The position numbers and the translations under genes are program-made. 64,000 nt of DNA, taken from positions 9,342,001 to 9,406,000 of the forward strand of contig NC_135133.1 in the NCBI RefSeq assembly GCF_050908995.1. Reading direction: 5' to 3'. Below, piece by piece: positions 19,609 to 30,304 of this stretch. Every line of letters begins with the position of its first letter. Positions within the stretch are counted from its first letter, which is position 1. The stretch is from Andrena cerasifolii (lineage: Eukaryota; Arthropoda; Insecta; Hymenoptera; Andrenidae). The notes under the pieces were generated by a model. That model ran no database searches, had not been told where the DNA came from, and saw only the letters and a list, made by a program, of their open reading frames with translations.

Positions 19609-22600
19609 ATGAAATTGAATGAATTAAAGATGTCTGTTACTGGGTTGCTATTGATTACTATTGCTACTTTTATCGGCAGTAGCAATGGGGTCGCTGTTAT
19701 GAGCATTGACATTGGCAGCGAGTCAATGAAAGTGGCTATTGTTTCGGTGAGTAAAAGTTAAGATTGTTTGGCATTCATTAAATGAATTTCAGTAATGACA
19801 TTAAACGACGATTTGTGCAGCCTGGCGTTCCTATGGAAATAGCCCTGAACGAAGAATCAAAGAGGAAAACTCCGGTCACAATTTCATTTCGGAATGGGGA
19901 AAGAAGTTTCGGAGAAGAAGCTCAAGTAGTTGGCCTTAGGTCGCCACAAAATAGTTTTTCATACATGTTAGACCTTCTAGGAAAGTCGATAGACAATCCT
20001 ATGGTGCAGCTTCACGCGAAAAGGTTTCCGTATTACGATATCGTCCCCAGTGAGGAACAGAACACCATTGCCTTTAGATTAAATGAAAACACGACGTATA
20101 CGCCGGAAGAGCTGCTCGCACAGATTCTGCGCAAAGGAAGAGAATTTGCGGAGAATTCAGCTGGTCAGAAGATCAGCGAAGCGGTGATAACTGTTCCGGG
20201 ATTTTTTAATCAAGTCGAGAGACGGGCTCTTATGCAAGCAGCGGATCTTGCAGGAATCAAGGTTTTGCAGCTTATCAATGATTATACCGCCGTTGCATTG
20301 AACTATGGAATTTTCCGTAGCAAAGAAATAAACGACACTGCGCATTATGTGATGTTCTATGACATGGGAGCAAGTAGCACAACAGCGACAGTCGTTAGTT
20401 ATCAAAATATGAAGACGAAGGAGAGGGGATTCGTTGAGACTAATCCGCATGTTACTGTCTTGGGCGTGGGTTATGATCGCACCTTGGGAGGGCTGGACGT
20501 GCAGCTTAGATTGCAGCATCATCTGGCGAAAGAATTTGATGCTTTGAATAAAACATCGAATTCTGTATTAAAGAATCCGAGAGCAATGGCGAAACTCTTT
20601 AAAGAAGCTGGTCGCGTGAAAAACGTGCTGAGTGCAAATACGGATCATTTTGCTCAAATCGAGGGGCTAATAGAGGAACACGACTTCAGAGTACAAGTTA
20701 CTAGGGACAAGCTGGAACAACTCTGTTCTGACTTATTTGAACGAGCTGTGGATCCAATTAAGGTTGCTTTAAAAACATCAGGTTTATCAATGGATATTAT
20801 ATCTCAAGTCGTATTAGTAGGAGCAGGTACTAGAATGCCAAAGGTACAGGAGTATTTAAGCCAATATTTGACAGTGGAACTGTCCAAAAATATCAACACC
20901 GACGAAGCAGCTGTATTAGGAGCAGTCTACAAAGCTGCGGATCTTAGTAAAGGGTTCAAAGTGAAGAAGTTTGTTACTAAAGATGCAGTACTGTTTCCCA
21001 TACAAATAAACTTTGATAGAACTGTTGACAATAGAGTGAAACAAGTACGCTTTCGTTCTGGTTATAATCAGTTTCAATTTTCACGCAGAAAAGGGCGGGT
21101 ACTAATTTTTATGAACCTACTTTTTAGGTGAAGAAGTCACTATTCAGTAAAATGAATCCTTACCCGCAAAAGAAAATCATTACATTTAATAAATATACAG
21201 AGAATTTCCAGTTCCATATTAATTATGCTGAATTGGACTATTTACCCGCTAATGAAATAGCGTGAGTACTTCTGAGAGTTATTATTACTTAGTATGTAGT
21301 ATTCGTGACTATTGACCATTGTTTTCATTTTAGCGCTATTGGTAACTTAAATCTGTCCACTATTACTTTAACTGGCGTAGCTGAAGCTCTGGAGAAACAC
21401 GTGAAGGAAGGAGCAGAAAGCAAGGGGATCAAAGCGCATTTTGCAATGGACGATAGCGGTGTACTTAATTTACTTAATGTAGAACTAGTATCAGAAAAAT
21501 CAAGCCCGGCTGCTGATGAAGAAGAGGGTACTTTCTCAATACTTGGCTCAACTATTAGTAAACTTTTTGCAGGTTTGTGCTGAATGCTCTGCAAAAAATG
21601 ATACTTCTATTTTATCGAGTTGGTTTCCTCAGAATAATGTTTTGTCTGTTTTTTTTCGATGATTTTTTTTGTTACTTTCTACGGATAACACAGAGAACGG
21701 TTTTCACGGAATTAATTTATTTCAAAACAGAGACATTTTTTGCAAGCATTTATAAATGAAATGATCACGCACAAGAAAGTTAAATTACACTTTCTTTACA
21801 CGATTCGTTTCGATACAATTTTTATCACCAACTTGCACGTGCTTTCCGTGTGGCCTGAAAGAATGTATCGTGTAAAACAGTTGTAATCACATTTGATGTA
21901 ACTTTCGCATAAACGCAGATGGAAGGGTTGAATGAATGTAATTGTTTTATCTTAGGCTCGGAAGACAAAGATAAAGAAGGAAAGGTGGAGGAGCAATTGA
22001 AGGAAGATATTAAACCGGTTCACGAGGAGCTGGAATATCCTGAGTCACAGAAGGAGTCGGAGGATAAGGCGAACAAAAAGAATGAAACTACAGTGACCGA
22101 GGACAAAACGGCGAATAAGACCGAGAAAGCTGAGAAAGAGAAGAAGTCTACGATTGTGACTGTTAAAGAGCCAATCAAAGCTGACGAAGCGAAGCTGGGA
22201 CCACAGATCCTCTCCGGCGATAAACTGCTCGAGTCTCGTGCTAAGTGAGTAAATACTTACCATAATCATTATCTGCGATTTATATTCTAACGTGATGCGT
22301 AACAATCTCAGATTACATCGCTTGGACGTATACGATTTCGAAAAAACGAAGCGCGAGACAGCTTTGAACAATTTGGAGACATTCATAATCGATGCCCAGC
22401 AAAAATTAGAATCCGAGGAGTACGCTGTCGCGGCTACTTCCCAAGAAGCAGAGAGTATATTGAAAGCATGTTCCGAGATCTCTGAGTGGCTGTACGAAGA
22501 TGGGTTCACCGCCAGCGCGGAAGTATACGAGGAGAAGTTGGCGGAGCTTCAGAAATTAACCAACGACGTGTACGAGCGTGTATACGAACACAGAGAACGC

Positions 22601-23233
22601 GTAGAAGTAATGAAAGGCATGACTTCTATGCTGAACGCGAGCAGAACATTTTTAAATAATATGAGAAACTTGAGCTTGACGAGCGAGATTTTCACTCTAG
22701 TCGAGATCGATACGTTAGACAAAGTAATTAACGAAACTCAGGTAAGTAATCGTAGTTGTAGTTGGCAGTTTATATTTCGTATGAAATAAGCGATCGTAAC
22801 GTTCTGTTACATTTGTTTGCAGGAATATTATGACGTAGTTATTAAATCGTTCGCTGAAACGGCTTTGCACGAGCCAGTGAAATACAAAGTTCGCGATATC
22901 GCGAATAAAATGGCGTTGCTGGACAGAGAAGTGAAGTATCTGATAAACAAAGCAAAGATCTGGCGACCGAAGCAAGAAACTGCAACGAATCATACTGAGA
23001 ACGCGAACGACAACGCGACGGACACAAAAGAGGGGTCGGAGCCCGAATCTGTTCCTAAATCTGGCTCTGATTCTGAGAAGGAGGCCGCTCAGGATGAAAG
23101 TGCAGCTTCTGCGGACGCAGAAAATGAAAAGCCAGTAGAGCCGACCGGTTCGGAGGAGCCGACAGTAACGTCGAAAGATAAGGAAGCTCGATCAAGTGAC
23201 GATGGTGTCCAAGAAGCACATCAAGAACTTTAA
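19609..23233 (+). CDS. HYOU1: Hypoxia up-regulated protein 1 (GRP170, ER Hsp70-family chaperone)
   Basis: A large ER-lumen Hsp110/Hsp70-like chaperone and nucleotide-exchange factor for BiP. Coding exons 19609-19746, 19821-21044, 21128-21261, 21334-21572, 21956-22244, 22312-22741 and 22823-23233 join in phase to 954 residues (human 999). Exon 1 has a signal peptide (two candidate Met starts, residues 1 and 8; LLLITIATFIG core) and the first ATP phosphate loop SIDIGSESMKVA. The nucleotide-binding domain follows with GVPMEIALNEESKRKTP, ITVPGFFNQVERRAL-type and LINDYTAVALNYG motifs, FYDMGASSTTATVVSY and VVLVGAGTRMPKVQ. The acidic, Lys/Glu-rich loop is mostly in exon 5, and the C-terminal helical domain in exons 6-7. 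The chain ends HQEL, a KDEL-like ER retrieval signal. In the first loop Ser stands where most family members have Trp (GSExMKV). Orthology is secure. Confidence 0.96.
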
Positions 23234-25038
23234 AGAGAAATCTTATTATTTAAAAGTGTGTGACTTTTTATTATTGGCCGATCTCGTCTCGGTTGATAAG
23301 TTATAGGCAATTTATTATATGTTGTAGGATTGATTTACGAATGCATTTAAAAGCCTGAATCACATTTGAGAAATTATGTGTTAAAGTGGCTAGACGAATC
23401 ACTTCGGGCGTCGGAATATGAAAAATTATTTTTGTTTTCATTAGATTACGGTTCGCATGTTTTTCATACAAGAAAGTAATAGGATTAATTAACTCAGAGT
23501 GGTGTCGAATACAAAGATGGAAAGCCGACTATGATATTCACGAAAAGATTTGTTTTATTTTGAGTGCCAAGTAGTAGCAGATCTGAATGTTGTATTTGCA
23601 TTCATGCGATAACAAGTTTCCGATAATTATATTACGATCAGCTAGAAGGAATAAATTCCTTATTGGGATGGAGTCGTTTACAAATGATACAACGTTCTAC
23701 TTGGTCGACTTTCGTCTATTGTGGACATAATATTTAATTGTGATACTTCTCGTCTTGATACTATATTCTTAGAGTATACTCTATGCTATAGCTTAAAGAT
23801 AATTTTCTACAAACGTCTACATCGAGCATAATTACACACGCATACATACGAGGCAGCCTCTTTAATAACGAGAATCCAATGTTTCATTTTTTTTTCTACA
23901 TTCCTAATTAATTAATCTTCGCTACGAGACGCCTAACTTAAACGCATCCTATGTGTGCTCCATTATATCGATAATATAATTAATTTGATGATACAGCAAT
24001 TATGTGTTCGATCGTGGCCGTTACTAATTAAGTTATATCAAGCCAGGTGAATCGATCGCTTGATAATTCGTTTCCATTTAGAAATCCAATACGAATTGAT
24101 TGATAAATAATCATTCCAATGTGAAATCCTCGATTATGTTATTTATTACTTTTTGGGTGAATAAAGCAGTGTGTAAGAGATTGATGAAGTAAAGGATGGA
24201 AGAAATAATTGCACTTTATTGGTTTGTACATTTCATATCGAATCTGCTAGTTACAAGGAAAACATTAAACACCTTTATCTTATGAAAGAGTCTTCCTGCA
24301 ATTTAATGCAACGTCAAGCTAATGAAATACATTAATTTATAATAGCCTATTTATTTTAACATATTACTTAAGGCAGTATTATTATTAATGATGTACGATT
24401 CAAATACATATTAAAGAAATAGATATTTATATATTTATATGAATTATTATCACTGAGATGTTTTACTTTCAGTCGATTTGTGCATTCACAATAGGTGGCG
24501 TGGAGAAATTAGAGACACTTGAATTCAAAGTGAGAATACAGATTTGATATTGCCATCGATCCGATAAAAATTAATCACTTCTCTCTATTTCCTAATATGC
24601 TATCAAGAGTTGTAACATTTCGAATTATATAGAATAAAAGATTCTGTAAATCAGTTTTTATTCTCATTAATTATTAATATTGTCTTAATTAGGAATAAAC
24701 TAATACACATTCGGTATGTTCGATGTTAATCGAGTTTTCAAAAATTCAAATGTCCCGCGATTTTCCAAAGTAATTCCATATCACGCCACTAGATAGTTTT
24801 GCCATCGCAGCATGGCTGTAACACGTTGTAAATAAATACAAAAGTACCGGATAGCTATTTTCACATTCTTTTATATTAATTTTTAAACATTCATATCCAA
24901 CGCACGTTACGAACTTGTCGCGATGTACCAACACTTTTTGACCTCGTGCAGATTGGATTGGTTACACGCAGAGTACATTTGTATTTCGAAAAATTTGTAC
25001 AATTAACTTTTCTTGGTGACATTCATGTGTTAAACATC
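23234..25038. other. HYOU1 3' UTR and spacer before DIABLO
   Basis: AT-rich sequence without a supported gene. AATAAA occurs at about 24,161. A minus-strand open frame at 24746-24934 has no recognisable feature. Confidence 0.5.
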
Positions 25039-26371
25039 ATGTCACTGCGTCAACTTTGTCGAACATTGTTTACGAAGACTGGTCCTATCGTGGTATTTCC
25101 CTGAATTACAAGTAAACCAATCCTAACGTAACATTTAATTAACTTCTTTCCTATTACGCAGTACGCGGCAAGCTTTGTGTTTACGAATCACTCGGACACC
25201 AAGAAGCCTACAGAAGATGATAAATTAAAATTTGAACCTCCGGATGTAAAGACACTGACTCACGAGTATATGATACAGCAGTCGACGATAGATGCTGTAA
25301 ACAGTGCGACGCAGATATTAACAGTCGCATACACTGCGATAATCAGAACAAGTAACGAGTATAAGTAGGTTATGTGAACTTCTGTTATAAGCGTACAGGG
25401 TTCGATTAATGAATACACTATTAAGAACGAGCCGCATCCCAGTTATTCGTACCAATGGTCTAAATTACTTTCTAGGGGTTTGTTAAATGAATTAATTTCC
25501 CTTTCAAGAGAAACTTTGCAATATAACGTTAGCGATAGACATTGGGACATGATAGTTGAACTAAGGTCCGAAGTACAAAGTAAAAAAGAAATCTTAACTG
25601 TAAGAGAAAATGAAATAAATTTGCATTAACGAACTGCGATCACGAAAGATGCTTTAATGGTACTATATGTTTCTCGTTAGAAGTTAACAGGATACGTCGA
25701 TTATGTGCACAAAATGGCAGAAGCGGCTTCGGAGATGAGTTACCTGTCTGGCATGGACAACTTGTCTATCTCTCTTTCCCAGCGAATAGATGACGCGTTA
25801 AGAAACATAAAGGAGGAAGTCGCTCTTGTCACGGTACTCGAACAAGAGTACTGCGATGTACAGGAGCAATGTATCAGACATTGTAAGTAAAGGGATCATC
25901 CTTAAATTACGTAAGGCTATTTACAGAGGGAGGAAGTCGCGAATTTCTTAAGTTTTCTTACAGAGGGGGAGGGGAGTCAATTAGCGTCTTACGTAATATT
26001 TTTCAACCTAATTTTCAATAAATACAAATTCTATCATTAATGTTCCGGAAAGGTAGATTTAGTTTAAATTTCACGAAACCGAGTTAAATGAATTATATAA
26101 AGCTTTAACAGAATCTTAATTACTGAAAAAATTATATGTAAAAAATATTACGTAAGGAGGGAGTTGCAATATCAAATCTTACAAATTCTTATAGTGGAGT
26201 ATGAAGGGAGTACGAAATCGCTAAAATTACCCTTACGCAATTTAAGGGCGGCCCCAAAGCGGAACGAGCGAATGTAAAGCAGGTTAACGAACACAGGACG
26301 ATCTTCATTAATTCTGTCATTTTTATTTTCCAGCAAGTAAAACAAATTCTAATGAATCAGTCGATCGGTAA
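25039..26371 (+). CDS. DIABLO: Smac/DIABLO homologue, mitochondrial
   Basis: Smac/DIABLO is a mitochondrial intermembrane-space protein released in apoptosis to bind IAP proteins. Exons 25039-25092, 25162-25364, 25476-25599, 25681-25882 and 26334-26371 join in phase to 206 residues (human 239). Exon 1 (MSLRQLCRTLFTKTGPIV) is basic with no acidic residues, as expected for a mitochondrial presequence. The rest is predicted all-helical and aligns with the Smac three-helix bundle: STIDAVNSATQILTVAYTA, then HWDMIVELRSEVQSKKEIL matching the human VWQVIIGARAEMTSK helix, then YVHKMAEAASEMSYLSGMD matching SEMAAEAAYQTGAD. Sequence just after exon 1 reads YAASF, a possible but unproven IAP-binding N-terminus once processed. 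AATAAA lies at 26421. Overall fold assignment is good; function in this insect is inferred. Confidence 0.8.
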
Positions 26372-26580
26372 GGCAACTCGGCTCATCGTTTGAAACTTAA
26401 CTGTCTCAAATTTCTTGCGTAATAAATAGCGACGTGTTAGAAATAAATTACCCTCGCACCTCCTTTCTCTCTTCAACAAAGATATTTACATCGAACGAAT
26501 GAAAGCAATAGGAATTGTACGATTCAAGAGAACAGAGGGTGGCGAATGATACGCAATGAATTTTAAAAGATAGCCGTTGC

Positions 26581-27229
26581 TCAAGCGTCGAGATGTATCG
26601 TCACGATGTGTCTACCGGGTATCATCGCCAAGCCGAGTGTTCTTGCTTCCGTGTGATCCTCGGACAGGAATTCCGAGCACGCTCCTAATATCACATTGGC
26701 GTCACGGTCGGTGCATAAGAATACACCCATTAAGACTCTACCGTCTGTCATCTTTATTCGTAAGTTCCGATTCAACCATCCACGCAACTTCTGCCTCGCA
26801 GGAGACTCTTTCGTGTTGACCGCCTACGCAAATTTGTAAAAAAAAAGCGTCTTTGTTTACATTGGCAATTGTGAACATTAACCTCTTCATTTCTTTGATT
26901 TGTATTGCCGTTATATTCTTATTGCGTAATAGTGTGTATTAAATAGAATCTAGGGAAGCAATGCCAAGAATACAAGCTCAAAATGCTAATGAGCTACGAA
27001 ATATTAGAATCGTATACAGTTAAGAGGTTAGATGAGATGCTCGTCAATACAGACGCACCTAACCTTTCGTGGGAAGACAAAATACGCGATAAAGTGAGGA
27101 TAATAAGAGATTTTCAAAGCTGAACGAAATGCAGTTGCGTAAAATACGTGACTGTAAAATTACCTCCCCATTTTTATAGATGTAATCATCGTTCATCACG
27201 TCACGACGTATATTACGCCTCTCTTTCAT
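26581..27229 (-). CDS. NAA38: NatC auxiliary subunit NAA38 (LSM domain)
   Basis: NAA38 (LSMD1) is the small Sm-fold subunit of the NatC N-terminal acetyltransferase, with NAA30 and NAA35, acting on ribosomes. The main exon 26581-26823 carries the whole LSM domain: LRGWLNRNLRIKMTDGRVL, then GVFLCTDRDANVILG, then LGLAMIPGRHIVTIHL, nearly identical to the human subunit. A candidate first exon at 27164-27229 (ATG at 27229, 22 codons, donor GAG|GTAATT) joins it in phase 0 across a 340 bp intron whose acceptor is T-rich and ends GCGTAG. That gives 102 residues. The LSM exon is certain; the first exon is likely but rests on phase and splice signals only, since the N-terminus is not conserved. It is convergent with DIABLO. 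Confidence 0.88.
26954..27123 (+). CDS. Unassigned open terminal exon antisense to the NAA38 intron
   Basis: After an acceptor (GAATCTAG) an open frame of 55 codons runs to TGA at 27121. It has the look of real protein: helical, charged and aromatic-rich (EYKLKMLMSYEILESYTVKR, then LSWEDKIRDKVRIIRDF). It starts in the phase needed to follow DIABLO exon 4 (T + GG, giving Trp), so it may be an alternative last exon of that gene, extending its final helix across the NAA38 locus. Alternatively it is the last exon of an unrelated gene or a chance frame. I do not recognise the sequence. Confidence 0.35.
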
Positions 27230-29783
27230 ATCTAAGTTGTCAACTATACGAGTGTCGTCTCGAATAAAATTGCACTAATCTGATAAGATAATTCCAAACT
27301 TTAGAAAACTACTTTCGACGAAAATTGAATCGTCCCTGGTGCTATCACAGACCACGTATAGGGTAGACTTATCATCCAATTGATCCAATGTAATTTTGCA
27401 GTAATTTTTTGTCACACGCTCGGCGGGCTCGCGAGCCCCCTTACCATTTTCGTGTCACACCCAACGTTATCAACTCTGTCTAAAATATGTAAGATTAAAA
27501 TGCTACGAGTGGTAGAAATTAAAATTAAATCTTATAGTGTTATGACTAATTTCAAGAAACATGTTGCACAATTCCATTCACTAATAGATTTTCGTACTTC
27601 GAAGCTTGCAATTCCAAATATCTATGGTATTTCCTTAAGAATACCATTGATTTCCTTTGTAAACAAGTCGATATTGAAGAAAATTTTGTAACTAGTGTCT
27701 ATGGAATACTATCCAGAAATTAGAAGCTTCGAGGTCGCAATATTATAGTAGCACTATATTAACACAGCGTCCCGCTAAACTTCCGAAAACCCCCATGCTC
27801 CAAATTGGCTGAAATTTTGGAAACAGTTTCATTTCACGTAGAAGTAATGTTTGCGAGAAGAATTTTTGGCGACTTGAAATTTTTTGCCATTTTGAGATCA
27901 TTCCCTACCTTACTGACGCAATGTAGTATCACAGACGATGTAAAGGATGACTTATCAGCCTATCACCAGGTGGACACGGTGGCGACACGAACATCCGTAA
28001 GGTGATAGGTCGATCCTGTACTTATTTGATGATTCGTGACTAGAATTTCTCGTAAGATAAACGGACCAAATTTAAAGGACAAGTTCAGTCGATAGCTTTT
28101 TATTAAAATTTAAGAAATACTTAAGGCACCAACTGCATCGTAATTTCGATTGAGATTCATCTTGAACGTTGTCGAATCTCAATAATCATTTACGAAAATC
28201 TTTTATATGTCCCACTGATTACAAACAAGCTCCCACAGATGGCAGTGGCGTCTCTATTGAGGCAAATGATTGGAATTATTAATCGCCCTTAATTAGCAGC
28301 AATTATACCCAAGTAAATTAAAAAGAGACACTAATTTACACATCGTGCAAGTAGTTACACTTCTGCAATAACAAATTCATTCTCATAACCTGTTGCAGGC
28401 TGTATAAGTCACCCAGAGATCGAAACGACTTATCGAATTCCTTCATATGCATACGCAATAAAAGTATCGCCATTTCCATGGAAACGAACAAACTTTCTTA
28501 ACCCCACTGAAGCGAAGGTTCTAACATTTCTAACATCTCCTTGGCTCAGGAATCGCTGTAAGTAGCACTTATAGAAACAAAACATCGAAGGGCTAACGCG
28601 AATGTAATCACCAGAGGGAGGGGACGTCAACGTGCAATAACAAATTCGATGACGTGCTTGGTATTCAGTTCCGGTCGAACCGTCGTCGCGATAACAGCCG
28701 TGTTCGGTAGCACGTGAACTTTAAAGTCAATATCGTGTCTAATATGATCGCAGTCGCAAAACCTTACGATGTCAGTGTATAAACTAAGACTCCGCGCACT
28801 GTGCCAACGCAAATTCGTTGCGATTTGAAGTGAAATTCAGTGACTACGAACAGTGGAAGCTAAATCTAGTATCGCCGGGCGTCCCAAACCGTTGGCCGCG
28901 TTTCTGTCGGATGTACGGCTACAAAAACCATGGACAGGAGTTTCGAGGGACCGGAGTCCAGTGCTTTCGCCCGCAGCATCAGAATTTGTGAGTGCAAAGT
29001 ACTTTCATTCAATATACGATCATGAATTCGGCGGGATCTAATGGGAAGGAAAGGGCGCGCGAATTCGTGGTTCGGCAGAGAAGAGGGGGCGCCACGCGTC
29101 CGACTTTTTAACGTATTATTTGAATCGTTGGCGGGAAAAGTGTCCCACGACAGTTTTCGTGGTAACCTATCTATACAATTTTGTCACGTAATTCCGTTGG
29201 TATTACTGGATATTTCTTCGGTATTTAAGAGCGTTATACATGGAGACTTTATATGTTGAGGAAGAAAAATAGAGATGAGGACGTTATTGCCAAGTTCCCT
29301 GATATTTCGCTCGTTACTGACTGTTTGAGCACGCTTTTAAGAGCCAACGCTCGCTGTGTTCTGGTTCGAGTGCGCCGGCGAGATTAATACTAATAACCAG
29401 CATGCATTTTCGATGCCGGGGTTCGCGCCGGTTTAGTTTCCTCCCGCGAGCTAACGAACGGTTAAACGTCCTCTTGATTTCCGTGTCGTCGGATGAAATA
29501 TGCGAACGACGCGTCGCTGCAATTTGCACGTAATTCCGTTGCAGACTTAAGGTACGATCCGTCCCAAGTTTTACGCGGTGTACTATATCGGGTGGGCGCG
29601 AAACATCTCCAGGGTCCCGCTTCTCGTTGAATCCGATCGCTGGCCAACCGCTCAGCTTTAAATGCAACTTAAGGCAGTAGAGAAAAAGTTTAATTAATTA
29701 TTATTAATTTCTCCGTCGCGCTTCGCCAAAATGCGCCACGGCCTTAAATTGCGTTTCGATATACGTTTCCAAACAATCGGGGT
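27230..29783. other. Gene-free region, AT-rich grading to GC-rich
   Basis: No coding exon supported. About 27,445-27,640 is the second copy of the repeat found at the window start. From about 28,600 the base composition becomes CpG-rich. A donor-like GAATTT|GTGAGTGC at about 28,988 might end a 5' UTR exon, but nothing else supports it. Confidence 0.45.
27445..27640 (+). repeat. Dispersed repeat, second copy
   Basis: Matches the reverse complement of 1-166 in several ordered blocks (CACCCAACGTTA, AAGATTA, GCTACGAGTGGTAG, CTAATTTCA, AACATGTTGCACAAT). It may extend further right than the match allows me to see, because the other copy is cut by the window edge. Confidence 0.65.
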
Positions 29784-30304
29784 CAGTGGCGCACCCAGAG
29801 GTGGGCCCAATGGGCCCTAGCAGCCCCAAAGAAGGGGCTTTGCGAAAAGAAAATCTGTTTAACAATAACAGCACATACTCAACGGCTAACAAAGCGAATG
29901 CAAATAGCTTGTTCAAAATGAAAAGTCCAAAGAGCACGAAGCGTTCGGTACGAAGTCCCGCAAGGTTCTGCCCTTCTTTCGTCGGCGTTTGACGAACGCC
30001 CGGAAATTAACGGACGGGGGAAACAAATTTCAGAAGAGGTCACGCTGCCCTCAGGATTTCTCTGGAGCTCTGGCAATCGTCACTTTATTGCCCTAACCTC
30101 CAAGCTCGACCACCCGCAGTAGGCACTCGAGCAACCGACCGTTTTGGGCCTAGGGAATAAATAAAACTTTCTCCCGGCCTACAGTCCGCTACGCATTAAA
30201 TAAATCTTGATAATTACCTAAGAAACTTTATTGAACTCGCATTAAAAATATTTTCATCCCTTCAACTCAGTTCCACCGAAGATTAAATCCAGAGTGCGCC
30301 ACTG
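29784..30304. mobile_element. Non-autonomous hAT-type element, ~521 bp
   Basis: It begins CAGTGGCGCACCCAGAG and ends with the inverse CTCTGGATT-side terminus ...GTGCGCCACTG, a hAT-type CAGNG terminus. Flanks ATCGGGGT (left) and GTCGGAGT (right) agree at six of eight positions, which fits an aged 8 bp target-site duplication. No transposase is seen. Its right half is related to segments at about 47,826-48,012 and 50,277-50,530. Confidence 0.75.

Noticed and set aside
26883..26917. Small extra NAA38 exon between the first and LSM exons
   Set aside because: The segment has a possible donor but its length (35) breaks the phase set by the first exon, and its acceptor is poor.
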